Positions 5,757-11,665 of a stretch of DNA of 11,665 nt are shown piece by piece. How positions within the stretch are numbered: the stretch's first letter is position 1; every line of letters starts with the position of its first letter. Source of the stretch: Polaromonas sp. (GTDB lineage: Bacteria > Pseudomonadota > Gammaproteobacteria > Burkholderiales > Burkholderiaceae_C); contig JAQGMN010000107.1 of assembly GCA_028292345.1 (NCBI GenBank), forward strand, positions 1 through 11,665, given 5' to 3'. The notes under the pieces are model-generated. The model made no database searches and was not told the DNA's origin. It worked only from the letters and a program-made list of their open reading frames with translations. Both the position numbers and the translations under genes were made by a program.

Positions 5757-6992
5757 ATGAACACTTCAAGCACCCTGAACCTGCCTGCCGGCGCCGTGCC
5801 GCTGCGCGCCGATGCCAGCGTGATCGGCCTGGTCGGCCTGGCCCACCTGATCAGCCACTTCAGCCAGTTGCTGCTGGCGCCGCTGTTTCCCTGGCTCAAG
5901 GAGGCCTTCAACGTCAGCTATGCCCAGCTGGGTTTCCTGATGACGATCTTCTTCACGGTGTCGTGCGCGGTGCAGGCGCTGTCGGGCTTCGTGGTGGACC
6001 GCTTCGGGCCGCGCCCGATCCTGTTCGGCGGCCTGGCGCTGATCGGCACGGCCGCTTTCGGCTACGCCATCAGCACCAGCTACTGGATGCTGGCCGGCTT
6101 CGCGGTGCTCGGCGGCATCGGCAACGGCGTGTTCCATCCGGTGGACTACACGCTGCTCAACCGCAAGGTCAGCGCGCCCCGGCTGGGCCATGCCTACAGT
6201 GTGCACGGCATCACCGGCAGCCTGGGCTGGGCGCTGGCGCCGGCGCTGGTGGTCGGGCTGACCTATGCCTGGTCGTGGCGCGTGGCCCTGGCCTCGGCGG
6301 GCCTGCTGGCGTTCGCGGTGCTGGCGGTGCTGCTGCTCAACCGCGAAAAACTGGCGCTCAAGGTGCTGGCGCCGGCAGCGAACGCGGGCGCATCCGGCGG
6401 CAACCTCGACTTCCTGAAGATTCCGGCCGTGTGGATGTGCTTTGCGTTTTTCTTCTGGTACGCGATCGTGCTGAGCGTGGTGCAGGCGTTTGCGCCCGAG
6501 GCGGCGCGCCAGCTGCACGGCATGGCGCTGAACCTGGTGGCGCTGTGCCTGACGGTGTACATGCTGTGCAGCGCCGGCGGCATGGTGCTGGGCGGCTTCC
6601 TGGCGTGCGACCCCGCGCGGTGCGAGCGCATCGTCGGCATCGGCTTCGGGCTGGCGGCGGCGGTGGCGCTGGTGCTGGCGCTGGGCAGCCCGACGGCGGC
6701 CATGGTGCCGGTGCTGTTCGGCCTGATGGGCTTTGCCTCGGGCATTGCCGGGCCGTCGCGCGACCTGCTGGTCAAGCGCTCGACGCCTGAAAACGCGTCG
6801 GGCCGGGTGTATGGCGTGGTGTATGCCGGGCTCGACATCGGCCAGGCGGTGTCGCCGCTGGTGTTCGGGCTGATGATGGACCACGGCCAGTACCGGGGCG
6901 TTCTGCTGGGGCTGGCCTTGATGCAGGGCGTGCTGATCGCCAGCGCCTTCAATGTGCGGCGGGTGCGCCGCACCGCCCTGGCGCCGGCCTGA
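5757..6992 (+). CDS. MFS transporter, fosmidomycin-resistance (Fsr)-like
   Basis: This 411-residue inner-membrane protein has about 12 hydrophobic segments in two halves. The N-terminal half starts LVGLAHLISHFSQLLLAPLFP and carries a motif-A-like loop, GFVVDRFGPRPILFG (about 77-91), between membrane segments 2 and 3. The GNGVFHPVDYTLLN stretch resembles the FHP region of Fsr-type drug efflux carriers. It probably exports a small molecule by proton antiport, but the substrate cannot be read from sequence. The ATG at 5757 was chosen over the in-frame ATG at 5715 because the latter adds 14 residues overlapping the regulatory region with no family resemblance. It is divergent from an AraC-family gene, which probably controls it. 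Confidence 0.85.
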   Translation: MNTSSTLNLPAGAVPLRADASVIGLVGLAHLISHFSQLLLAPLFPWLKEAFNVSYAQLGFLMTIFFTVSCAVQALSGFVVDRFGPRPILFGGLALIGTAAFGYAISTSYWMLAGFAVLGGIGNGVFHPVDYTLLNRKVSAPRLGHAYSVHGITGSLGWALAPALVVGLTYAWSWRVALASAGLLAFAVLAVLLLNREKLALKVLAPAANAGASGGNLDFLKIPAVWMCFAFFFWYAIVLSVVQAFAPEAARQLHGMALNLVALCLTVYMLCSAGGMVLGGFLACDPARCERIVGIGFGLAAAVALVLALGSPTAAMVPVLFGLMGFASGIAGPSRDLLVKRSTPENASGRVYGVVYAGLDIGQAVSPLVFGLMMDHGQYRGVLLGLALMQGVLIASAFNVRRVRRTALAPA

Positions 6993-7092
6993 ACCGCCAG
7001 CGCCGGGCCGGGCAGGCATGCGCCGGCGGCCGGCATTTATGATGGCGGGCTGCATCACGCCATTGCCTGCCGTCCTGCACGGCCTTTCATCC
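6993..7092 (+). promoter_or_regulatory. MFS-mscS gap with candidate -10 box
   Basis: These 100 bp separate two plus-strand genes. TATGAT at 7038-7043 matches the -10 consensus at five of six bases, about 50 bp upstream of the channel gene, but the expected -35 position (about 7015-7020) is poor. A GC-rich GCCGGC repeat (7022-7034) precedes it and might form a small hairpin. The channel gene is therefore probably transcribed at least partly on its own. Confidence 0.3.
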
Positions 7093-9564
7093 ATGAGTGT
7101 TTTTTTACCGCGATGCCTGTTGTCGCGTGCGCACCGTTCCCGAATTCAGGCCGCTTTTTCACGCTGCGCCCAGGCGCTGGGGCCGGCGTTCATCGGCCTG
7201 CTGCTCATGCTGGCCGCGGTGTGCGCCCAGGCCCAGCCCGAAGACCTCGACCGCAAGCTTGACGCGGCCCGGTCGCAGATCGACCAGGCCGAAAAAACCC
7301 TGGCAGGTCCGGTGAAGGAGGGCACCGACCTGCCGGCGCTGCGGGCGCTGGTGCTGAGCGCCGCCGCCCAGGCAGAAGCCGCGGTGGCGACGCTGGCGCC
7401 GCAGCTGGCCAGCGTGCAGGCGCGGCTGGACGAACTCGGCCCCCTGGCAGCCGGCCAGCAGGAAACGCCCGAAGTGGCCGTGCTGCGCGCCGAGCTGAAC
7501 AAGTCCCGGGCCGCGCTGGATGCGCAGCTCAAGCGCGCCAGGCTGCTGGCGGTGGAAGGCGAGCAGGCGGCCGGGCAGGTCTCGGTGCTGCGCCGCACCG
7601 AGTTCCAGGCGCGCATGGGCGAGCGCACCTCCTCGATCCTCAGCAGCCTGTTCTGGTCCGAACTCAGGGCGGAGCTGCCCGGTGACCTGCGCCGCGCGGC
7701 GCGCCTGTCCAGCGGCCTGATGGCGGCCGCCCAGGCCGGCGGCGCCCGGGTTTGGGCCAGCACGGCGCTGGTGCTCGCGGCGCTGCTGGGGGCGGGCCTG
7801 TGGGCGCACCGCAAGCTGCTCGGGCTGACCACCACGCGCGTGCCGCCCGGCCGCCTGCGCCGCTCGGTGCATGCCTGGACGCTGGTGCTGCTGCCGGCCG
7901 TCACCGCCGGCCTGATGGCCGAGGCGGTCTACCTGGGGCTGGGCTGGACGCTTCCCCTGCCCGAGCAGGCCGCGCGGCTGCTGAGCGGGCTGGCAGGCGT
8001 CATCAGCTTTGGCGGCTATGCCACCGGCCTGGGCCATGCCCTGCTGCTGGCCGACCGCCCGTCATGGCGGCTGCTGCCGCTGCCCGATGCGCTGGCGCTG
8101 AAACTGCGCTGGATGCCGCTGGTGCTGGCGGTGCTGATGGTCCTGACCTGGTTTTTCACCGAACTGACCGCGCAGATCAGCGCCAGCCTGGCCACGACGG
8201 TGGCGGCTGACTGCATCGTCGCGCTGGCGATGGGGCTGGCGATGGGGCTGGGCCTGCTGCAAAGCCACCGGGTCCGCCAGCAGGCCCTGCGCGACCCCGA
8301 TGCCGGCGCATGGCCGGCCAGCCCGCTGTGGCTCAGCGTCCTGGTGGGCCTGGGCTGGTTCACCGTGGTGCTCGGCCTGCTGGCGATGCTGCTGGGCTAT
8401 GTGGCGTTCGGCAGCTTCCTGATCCACCAGATGGCCTGGTTTGCCGTGGTGCTGGGATCGGCCTATCTGCTGGCGGTGCTGATCGACGACGGATTCATGG
8501 CGCTGCTGTGCCCCAGGACCGAAGTTCCGGCCGAGGCGGCGGCTGCGGCCGGCCAGGCGGCCCCGACGTTTTTCAAGGTCCGCGAGCAGGCCGCCGTGCT
8601 GCTGTCGGGCGTTGGCCGCCTGCTGGTGGTGCTGCTGACGCTGATGCTGCTGCTGGCGCCTTTCGGCGAAGGGCCTGCGGAGCTGTTCCAGCGGGCCGAC
8701 AAGCTGCATGAGGGCATTGCCGTCGGCCAGTTCCAGATCCGGCCGACGGCGGTTCTGCAGGCCCTGCTGGTGATGGTGCTGGCGCTGTTCGTGGTGCATC
8801 TGCTCAAGCGCTGGCTGACAAAGCATTTCCTGCCCACCACCTCGATGGAAACCGGCATGCAGCTGTCGGTGGCCACGCTGTTCGCCTACGCAGGCAATGT
8901 GATCGCGGTGTCGATGGGACTGGCTGCCGTGGGCATCGGCCTGGAGCGGCTGGCCTGGGTGGCCAGCGCGCTGTCGGTGGGCATCGGTTTCGGCCTGCAG
9001 GCGGTGGTGCAGAATTTCGTCTCGGGCCTGATCTTGCTGGCCGAGCGGCCGGTGAAGGTGGGCGACTGGGTGTCGCTCGGCGGCATCGAGGGCGACATCC
9101 GGCGCATCAATGTGCGCGCCACGGAAATCCAGATGGGCGACCGCTCCACCGTGATCGTGCCCAACTCGGAATTCATCACCAAGACGGTGCGCAACGTCAC
9201 CCATGCCAATCCGCTGGGGCTGGTGCAGCTCAAGCTGCCCATGCCCCTGGCCACCGATGCCGATCAGGTGCGCAGCCTGATCCTGGAGGCCTTCGTCGCC
9301 CATGAGGAGGTGCTGGACAACCCGGCGCCCAATGTCCAGCTCGACGGCATTGACAACGCGGGCCTGATCTTCAATGCCACCGGCTACGTCAGCTCGCCCC
9401 GCGCGGCCTATGGCGTGCGCAGCGCCTTGCTGTTCGATGTGCTCAAGCGCCTTCGCGACGCCGACATTGCGCTGGCGCGGCCGCCGACGATGCTGCTTCG
9501 CGAGGACGCCGCGCCCAGGGAAGAACCGAAGGCTGCGGCGGCAGCACCGCTGCCGTTGGCCTGA
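7093..9564 (+). CDS. Large MscS-family mechanosensitive channel (DUF3772-type N-terminus)
   Basis: This 823-residue inner-membrane channel releases solutes on hypo-osmotic shock. A signal peptide with a long charged n-region ends near CAQA|Q (residue 47/48). Residues about 48-215 form a periplasmic, partly coiled-coil domain (repeated Ala/Leu/Arg/Glu helices) like DUF3772. About 11 membrane segments follow from residue 220. The pore helix is ALSVGIGFGLQAVVQNFVSG (about 625-645), and the MscS beta domain (about 650-720) contains ERPVKVGDWVSL, GDIRRINVRATEIQ and VIVPNSEFI. The tail is an alpha/beta cytoplasmic domain and an Ala/Pro-rich end. The size and layout resemble the large MscK/YbiO-type paralogues rather than minimal MscS. 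The ATG at 7093 lacks a clear Shine-Dalgarno but is the one that gives an intact signal peptide. A more upstream in-frame start would add unrelated residues. Confidence 0.9.
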   Translation: MSVFLPRCLLSRAHRSRIQAAFSRCAQALGPAFIGLLLMLAAVCAQAQPEDLDRKLDAARSQIDQAEKTLAGPVKEGTDLPALRALVLSAAAQAEAAVATLAPQLASVQARLDELGPLAAGQQETPEVAVLRAELNKSRAALDAQLKRARLLAVEGEQAAGQVSVLRRTEFQARMGERTSSILSSLFWSELRAELPGDLRRAARLSSGLMAAAQAGGARVWASTALVLAALLGAGLWAHRKLLGLTTTRVPPGRLRRSVHAWTLVLLPAVTAGLMAEAVYLGLGWTLPLPEQAARLLSGLAGVISFGGYATGLGHALLLADRPSWRLLPLPDALALKLRWMPLVLAVLMVLTWFFTELTAQISASLATTVAADCIVALAMGLAMGLGLLQSHRVRQQALRDPDAGAWPASPLWLSVLVGLGWFTVVLGLLAMLLGYVAFGSFLIHQMAWFAVVLGSAYLLAVLIDDGFMALLCPRTEVPAEAAAAAGQAAPTFFKVREQAAVLLSGVGRLLVVLLTLMLLLAPFGEGPAELFQRADKLHEGIAVGQFQIRPTAVLQALLVMVLALFVVHLLKRWLTKHFLPTTSMETGMQLSVATLFAYAGNVIAVSMGLAAVGIGLERLAWVASALSVGIGFGLQAVVQNFVSGLILLAERPVKVGDWVSLGGIEGDIRRINVRATEIQMGDRSTVIVPNSEFITKTVRNVTHANPLGLVQLKLPMPLATDADQVRSLILEAFVAHEEVLDNPAPNVQLDGIDNAGLIFNATGYVSSPRAAYGVRSALLFDVLKRLRDADIALARPPTMLLREDAAPREEPKAAAAAPLPLA

Positions 9565-9590
9565 CCGGGATTCCCAAGCGGCGCCGTGCC

Positions 9591-9614
9591 GGTTGCGCTG
9601 GCGGTTGCGCTGGC
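9591..9614 (+). repeat. Perfect 12-bp tandem duplication
   Basis: GGTTGCGCTGGC occurs twice in direct succession (9591-9602 and 9603-9614) in the 106-bp gap between the channel gene and the small acidic ORF. Each copy contains TTGCGC, which can serve as a -35 hexamer. The upstream copy is correctly spaced to the -10-like box that follows. Confidence 0.9.
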
Positions 9615-9621
9615 GTACATT
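9593..9621 (+). promoter_or_regulatory. Candidate sigma-70 promoter for the 101-residue ORF
   Basis: TTGCGC (9593-9598) and TACATT (9616-9621) are separated by exactly 17 bases. Transcription would begin near 9628, leaving a leader of about 43 bases that contains the strong AGGAG ribosome-binding site. TACATT matches the -10 consensus at four of six positions. The second TTGCGC (9605-9610) is too close to the -10 to act in the same promoter. Confidence 0.45.
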
Positions 9622-9670
9622 GGGCCGCGCAAGACATGCTTGGCCTTTCTTTCAACTTCAGGAGATTTTC

Positions 9671-9976
9671 ATGACCGCATCCCGCACACCGGCCGGCGAC
9701 AACGACTTCATTCGCTGGGTGGAGGAAAAATCCGAAGTCGTCATGGCCGACCTGGGCGACAAGTTCCCGCCTCCGACCACCGGCGTCGATGCGCTGCATG
9801 CCGAAACCTCCAGCCAGCGGATCGAGGAAGTGCTGCTGGGGCATGAGCTTCCCGGCGAGGCGCTGCTGGAGGAACTGGTCGCGCTGGAAAACATACCGCC
9901 CCTGAGCGACGAGGAACTGGCCCGGCAGGCGCTGCAGGACGGCGGCGGCGACGCCGACCCGAGCACGCCTGAATAA
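9671..9976 (+). CDS. Small acidic protein of unknown function, 101 aa
   Basis: I do not recognise this protein. It has an AGGAG Shine-Dalgarno (9660-9664) six bases before the ATG, the best in the window, which together with the promoter candidate argues that it is real. It holds 23 Asp/Glu against 6 Arg/Lys, no Cys, no signal peptide and no membrane segment, so it should be a cytosolic protein of very low pI. The segments are DNDFIRWVEEKSEVVMADLG (10-29), a Pro/Thr linker KFPPPTTG, an amphipathic helix QRIEEVLLGHELPGEALLEE (49-68), and SDEELARQALQDGGG near the end. The helices with short loops suggest a protein-protein interaction or adaptor role, which is only inference. It follows the mechanosensitive channel and converges on the isomerase gene. 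Confidence 0.75.
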   Translation: MTASRTPAGDNDFIRWVEEKSEVVMADLGDKFPPPTTGVDALHAETSSQRIEEVLLGHELPGEALLEELVALENIPPLSDEELARQALQDGGGDADPSTPE

Positions 9977-9990
9977 GCCGTTTGATGTGC

Positions 9991-10017
9991 CCGGCGGCAT
10001 GCGCTGGCAGCCGCCGG
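9991..10017. terminator. Strong hairpin between convergent genes
   Basis: CCGGCGGC (9991-9998) pairs perfectly with GCCGCCGG (10010-10017). After one bulged A, an inner TGC/GCA (10000-10002 / 10007-10009) extends the stem to 11 pairs over a GCTG loop. It lies 14 bases after the stop of the small acidic ORF and about 40 bases beyond the stop of the leftward isomerase. No U-tract follows on either strand. A bidirectional terminator or 3'-end stabiliser is the likely role. Confidence 0.5.
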
Positions 10018-10057
10018 ACCCTGCGCCGTCGGATTCACGCGCTGCGAGACCGCGCTG

Positions 10058-10957
10058 TCAAACCGCGCTGCGGTGGCGCTCGATGCAGGTCTGCAGCACT
10101 TCATCGGTGCCGCGCTGCCACCAGTTGCCGGTCGAGAAGATCTCCACCTCGCTGTAGCCGGCAAAGCCGTTGGCCTCGACCCAGCCGCGAATGCGCGGTA
10201 TGTCGATCACGCCGTCGCCCATCATGCCCCGGTCGTTCAGCAGGTCGGCGGTCGGGGTGAGCCAGTCGCAGACGTGAAAGGCCAGCAGCCGCGACACTCG
10301 GCGGCCCTGCGGGCCTGTGCCGGCGCGCTCGATCTGCGCCTGCAGCTTCGGGTCCCACCAGACGTGGTAGACATCCACCGCCACGCCCAGCGCGCCCGAC
10401 AGGCCGGGGTCGAGCGCGTCGCACACATCGAGCGCCTGCTCCATCGTGTTGATGCAGGCCCGGTCGGCGGCGTACATCGGGTGCAGCGGCTCGATGGCCA
10501 GCGGCATCCGGCTGGCGCGGGCATAGTCCAGCAGTTCGGCAATGCCGTCATGCACCTGGCTGCGTGACAGGGCGATGTCCTTGTGGGCGGCCCGGCCGCC
10601 GAGCGCGCCTGGCAGGCCGCCGACCACCAGCACCAAGCAGGCCGCGTTCAGTTCGCAGGCCTCATCGACTGCGCGCCGGTTGTCGTCGCGCGCAGCCAGC
10701 CGGCCGGCGGCATCGACCGCCGGGAACATGCCGCCCCGGCAGTAGCCCGAGAGCTGCAGGCCGTGGCCCCTGACCAGCTTGGAAACGGCGGGCAGGCCGG
10801 CGGCGGCCACCTGGTCGCGCCAGGGCGAGATGGCGGTGATGCCGTGCCGCGCGCAGGCCTCGATGATGTCGGCCAGCGGCTGCTCGGCGCCGCGCTGGCG
10901 GCGCACCGTCGCGGTGTTGATCGAGAGCCAGCGGTGGTCTTGGGAAAAGTCGCGCAT
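10058..10957 (-). CDS. Sugar phosphate isomerase/epimerase, TIM barrel (AP endonuclease 2-like)
   Basis: This 299-residue protein has the xylose isomerase-like TIM-barrel fold used by sugar isomerases, epimerases and inosose dehydratases. The predicted metal ligands occur in order at the ends of strands: Glu156 in LAIEPLHP, Asp195 with His198 in VDVYHVWWD, His228 in FHVCDW, and Glu270 or Glu272 in YSEVEIFS. The catalytic divalent cation is probably Mn or Mg. Substrate and product cannot be read from the sequence. The ATG at 10955-10957 has AGGAA nine bases upstream, and the gene begins 18 bases after the DUF993 gene, so the two almost certainly share a transcript. The context suggests catabolism of an unusual sugar or sugar acid, with isomerisation and aldol cleavage by the two products. 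Confidence 0.86.
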   Translation of the reverse strand: MRDFSQDHRWLSINTATVRRQRGAEQPLADIIEACARHGITAISPWRDQVAAAGLPAVSKLVRGHGLQLSGYCRGGMFPAVDAAGRLAARDDNRRAVDEACELNAACLVLVVGGLPGALGGRAAHKDIALSRSQVHDGIAELLDYARASRMPLAIEPLHPMYAADRACINTMEQALDVCDALDPGLSGALGVAVDVYHVWWDPKLQAQIERAGTGPQGRRVSRLLAFHVCDWLTPTADLLNDRGMMGDGVIDIPRIRGWVEANGFAGYSEVEIFSTGNWWQRGTDEVLQTCIERHRSAV

Positions 10958-10975
10958 GGGTTCGGGTTCCTGGGT

Positions 10976-11665
10976 TCAGCCGTCGACGCCGTGCAGCGCC
11001 AGCAGGGTTTTCATGCGCTGCACCGCCAGCTCGGGCTGCTCCAGCAAATTGGCCGCATCGGCCAGCCGGAACAACTCGGCCAGGTGGACCAGCGAGCGGG
11101 TGCTCTGCTGGCCGCCGACCATGGTGAAGTGGCGCTGGTGGCCGTTGAGCCAGGCCATGAAGACCACGCCGGTCTTGTAAAAGCGCGTCGGCGCGGCAAA
11201 GATATGGCGCGACAGCGGCACCGTGGGGCCCAGGATGGCATGGAATTGCGCGACATTGCCGGCGGCCAGCGCGCCCAGCGCGGCGCTGGCCGCCGGCGCA
11301 ATCGCATCGAAGATGCCGAGCAGCGCATCGCTCTGGCCATGGGTGGCCTGGGCGCCGAAGCCGTCGCCGGCAATCAACTCGGCATAGTTGAAGTCGTCGC
11401 CGGTGTACATCCGCACGCCGGGCGGCAGCTGGCGGCGCATGGCGATTTCCTTGTCCTTGTCGAGCAGCGAGATCTTGATGCCATCGACCTTGCCGGGATT
11501 CGCATGGATCACGCCCAGCGCGGTCGCCATGGCTTCGTCCACATCGCGGCTGCCCCAGTAGCCGGCCAGCGCCGGGTCGAACATCTCGCCCAGCCAGTGC
11601 AGCACGACGGGTTGTTTGGCCTGGCGCAGGATGCGGTCATAGACCCGCTCGTAGTCGGCGGGCGA
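10976..11665 (-). CDS. DUF993 / dihydrodipicolinate-synthase-like aldolase, partial (5' end beyond window)
   Basis: The frame is open to the right edge, and 229 codons of the C-terminal part are visible. The sequence VLHWLGEMFDPALAGYWGS, then GKVDGIKISLLD, MYTGDDFNYAEL and FMAWLNGHQRHFTMVGG, identifies the DUF993 branch of the DHDPS/NAL class I aldolase superfamily. The lysine in DGIKIS (visible residue 64, codon 11474-11476) aligns with the Schiff-base lysine of DHDPS, and TGDDF with the following SGDD strand. An aldolase or dehydratase acting on a sugar-acid intermediate is therefore likely, with substrate unknown. A GTG at 11603-11605 is in frame but internal, as the conserved sequence continues before it. 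It lies upstream of, and is probably co-transcribed with, the isomerase. Confidence 0.84.
   Translation of the reverse strand, partial: SPADYERVYDRILRQAKQPVVLHWLGEMFDPALAGYWGSRDVDEAMATALGVIHANPGKVDGIKISLLDKDKEIAMRRQLPPGVRMYTGDDFNYAELIAGDGFGAQATHGQSDALLGIFDAIAPAASAALGALAAGNVAQFHAILGPTVPLSRHIFAAPTRFYKTGVVFMAWLNGHQRHFTMVGGQQSTRSLVHLAELFRLADAANLLEQPELAVQRMKTLLALHGVDG

Noticed and set aside
5766..7094. 442-codon minus-strand open frame opposite the MFS gene
   Set aside because: Rich in His/Gln/Arg and lacking domains. The MFS transporter on the plus strand accounts for the sequence.
8062..9303. 413-codon minus-strand open frame opposite the channel gene
   Set aside because: His/Gln-rich shadow of the MscS-family gene, with no ribosome-binding site or known motif.
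1..11665. CRISPR arrays, tRNA genes, insertion sequences, phage genes or a defence island
   Set aside because: I saw no regularly spaced repeats, cloverleaf-type sequence, transposase or integrase motif, or defence-family domain on either strand.

Overview
The window is high-GC chromosomal DNA. Its gene content, codon usage and one intergenic repeat suggest a betaproteobacterium of the Comamonadaceae (Polaromonas / Rhodoferax / Acidovorax type). This placement is an inference from remembered family and repeat patterns, not from a search. I see no rRNA, tRNA, CRISPR array, insertion sequence, phage gene or integrase. The window looks like ordinary core and accessory chromosome, and I did not find a convincing undescribed multi-gene system.

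Layout. Positions 1-1783 hold a leftward block: creA (periplasmic CreA-family protein, here with a lipobox), then the J-domain co-chaperone cbpA, which overlaps the start of cbpM (cut by the window edge) by 4 bp. Divergent from creA, at 1873-3300, is a coniferyl-aldehyde-dehydrogenase-like ALDH. It converges across 36 bp on a soluble sensor histidine kinase (3337-4485, minus) with an RsbRD-type N-terminal region and no response regulator in view. Next comes 278 bp without a gene, holding a perfect 10-bp palindrome and a Comamonadaceae-type interspersed repeat. That repeat runs into the 3' end of an AraC-family regulator (4764-5615, minus). The regulator is divergent from an MFS transporter (5757-6992), a typical regulator-transporter pair whose shared intergenic region has helically phased direct repeats.

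A large MscS-family mechanosensitive channel (7093-9564, about 11 membrane segments and a periplasmic N-terminal domain) follows on the plus strand. After it is a 101-residue, very acidic protein of unknown function (9671-9976) with a strong Shine-Dalgarno and a candidate promoter built on a 12-bp tandem duplication. A strong hairpin separates this from a leftward, probably two-gene catabolic unit: a DUF993-type DHDPS-fold aldolase (cut by the right edge) followed after 18 bp by a TIM-barrel sugar phosphate isomerase/epimerase. This pair probably belongs to a larger carbohydrate catabolic operon beyond the right edge.

The points most worth a second look are the acidic orphan protein and its duplicated -35 region, the mobile repeat that supplies the C-terminal codons of the AraC protein, the candidate operator in the araC/MFS gap, two genes whose -10-like boxes sit six bases before the ATG (candidate leaderless mRNAs), and the DUF993/isomerase pair with unknown substrate.
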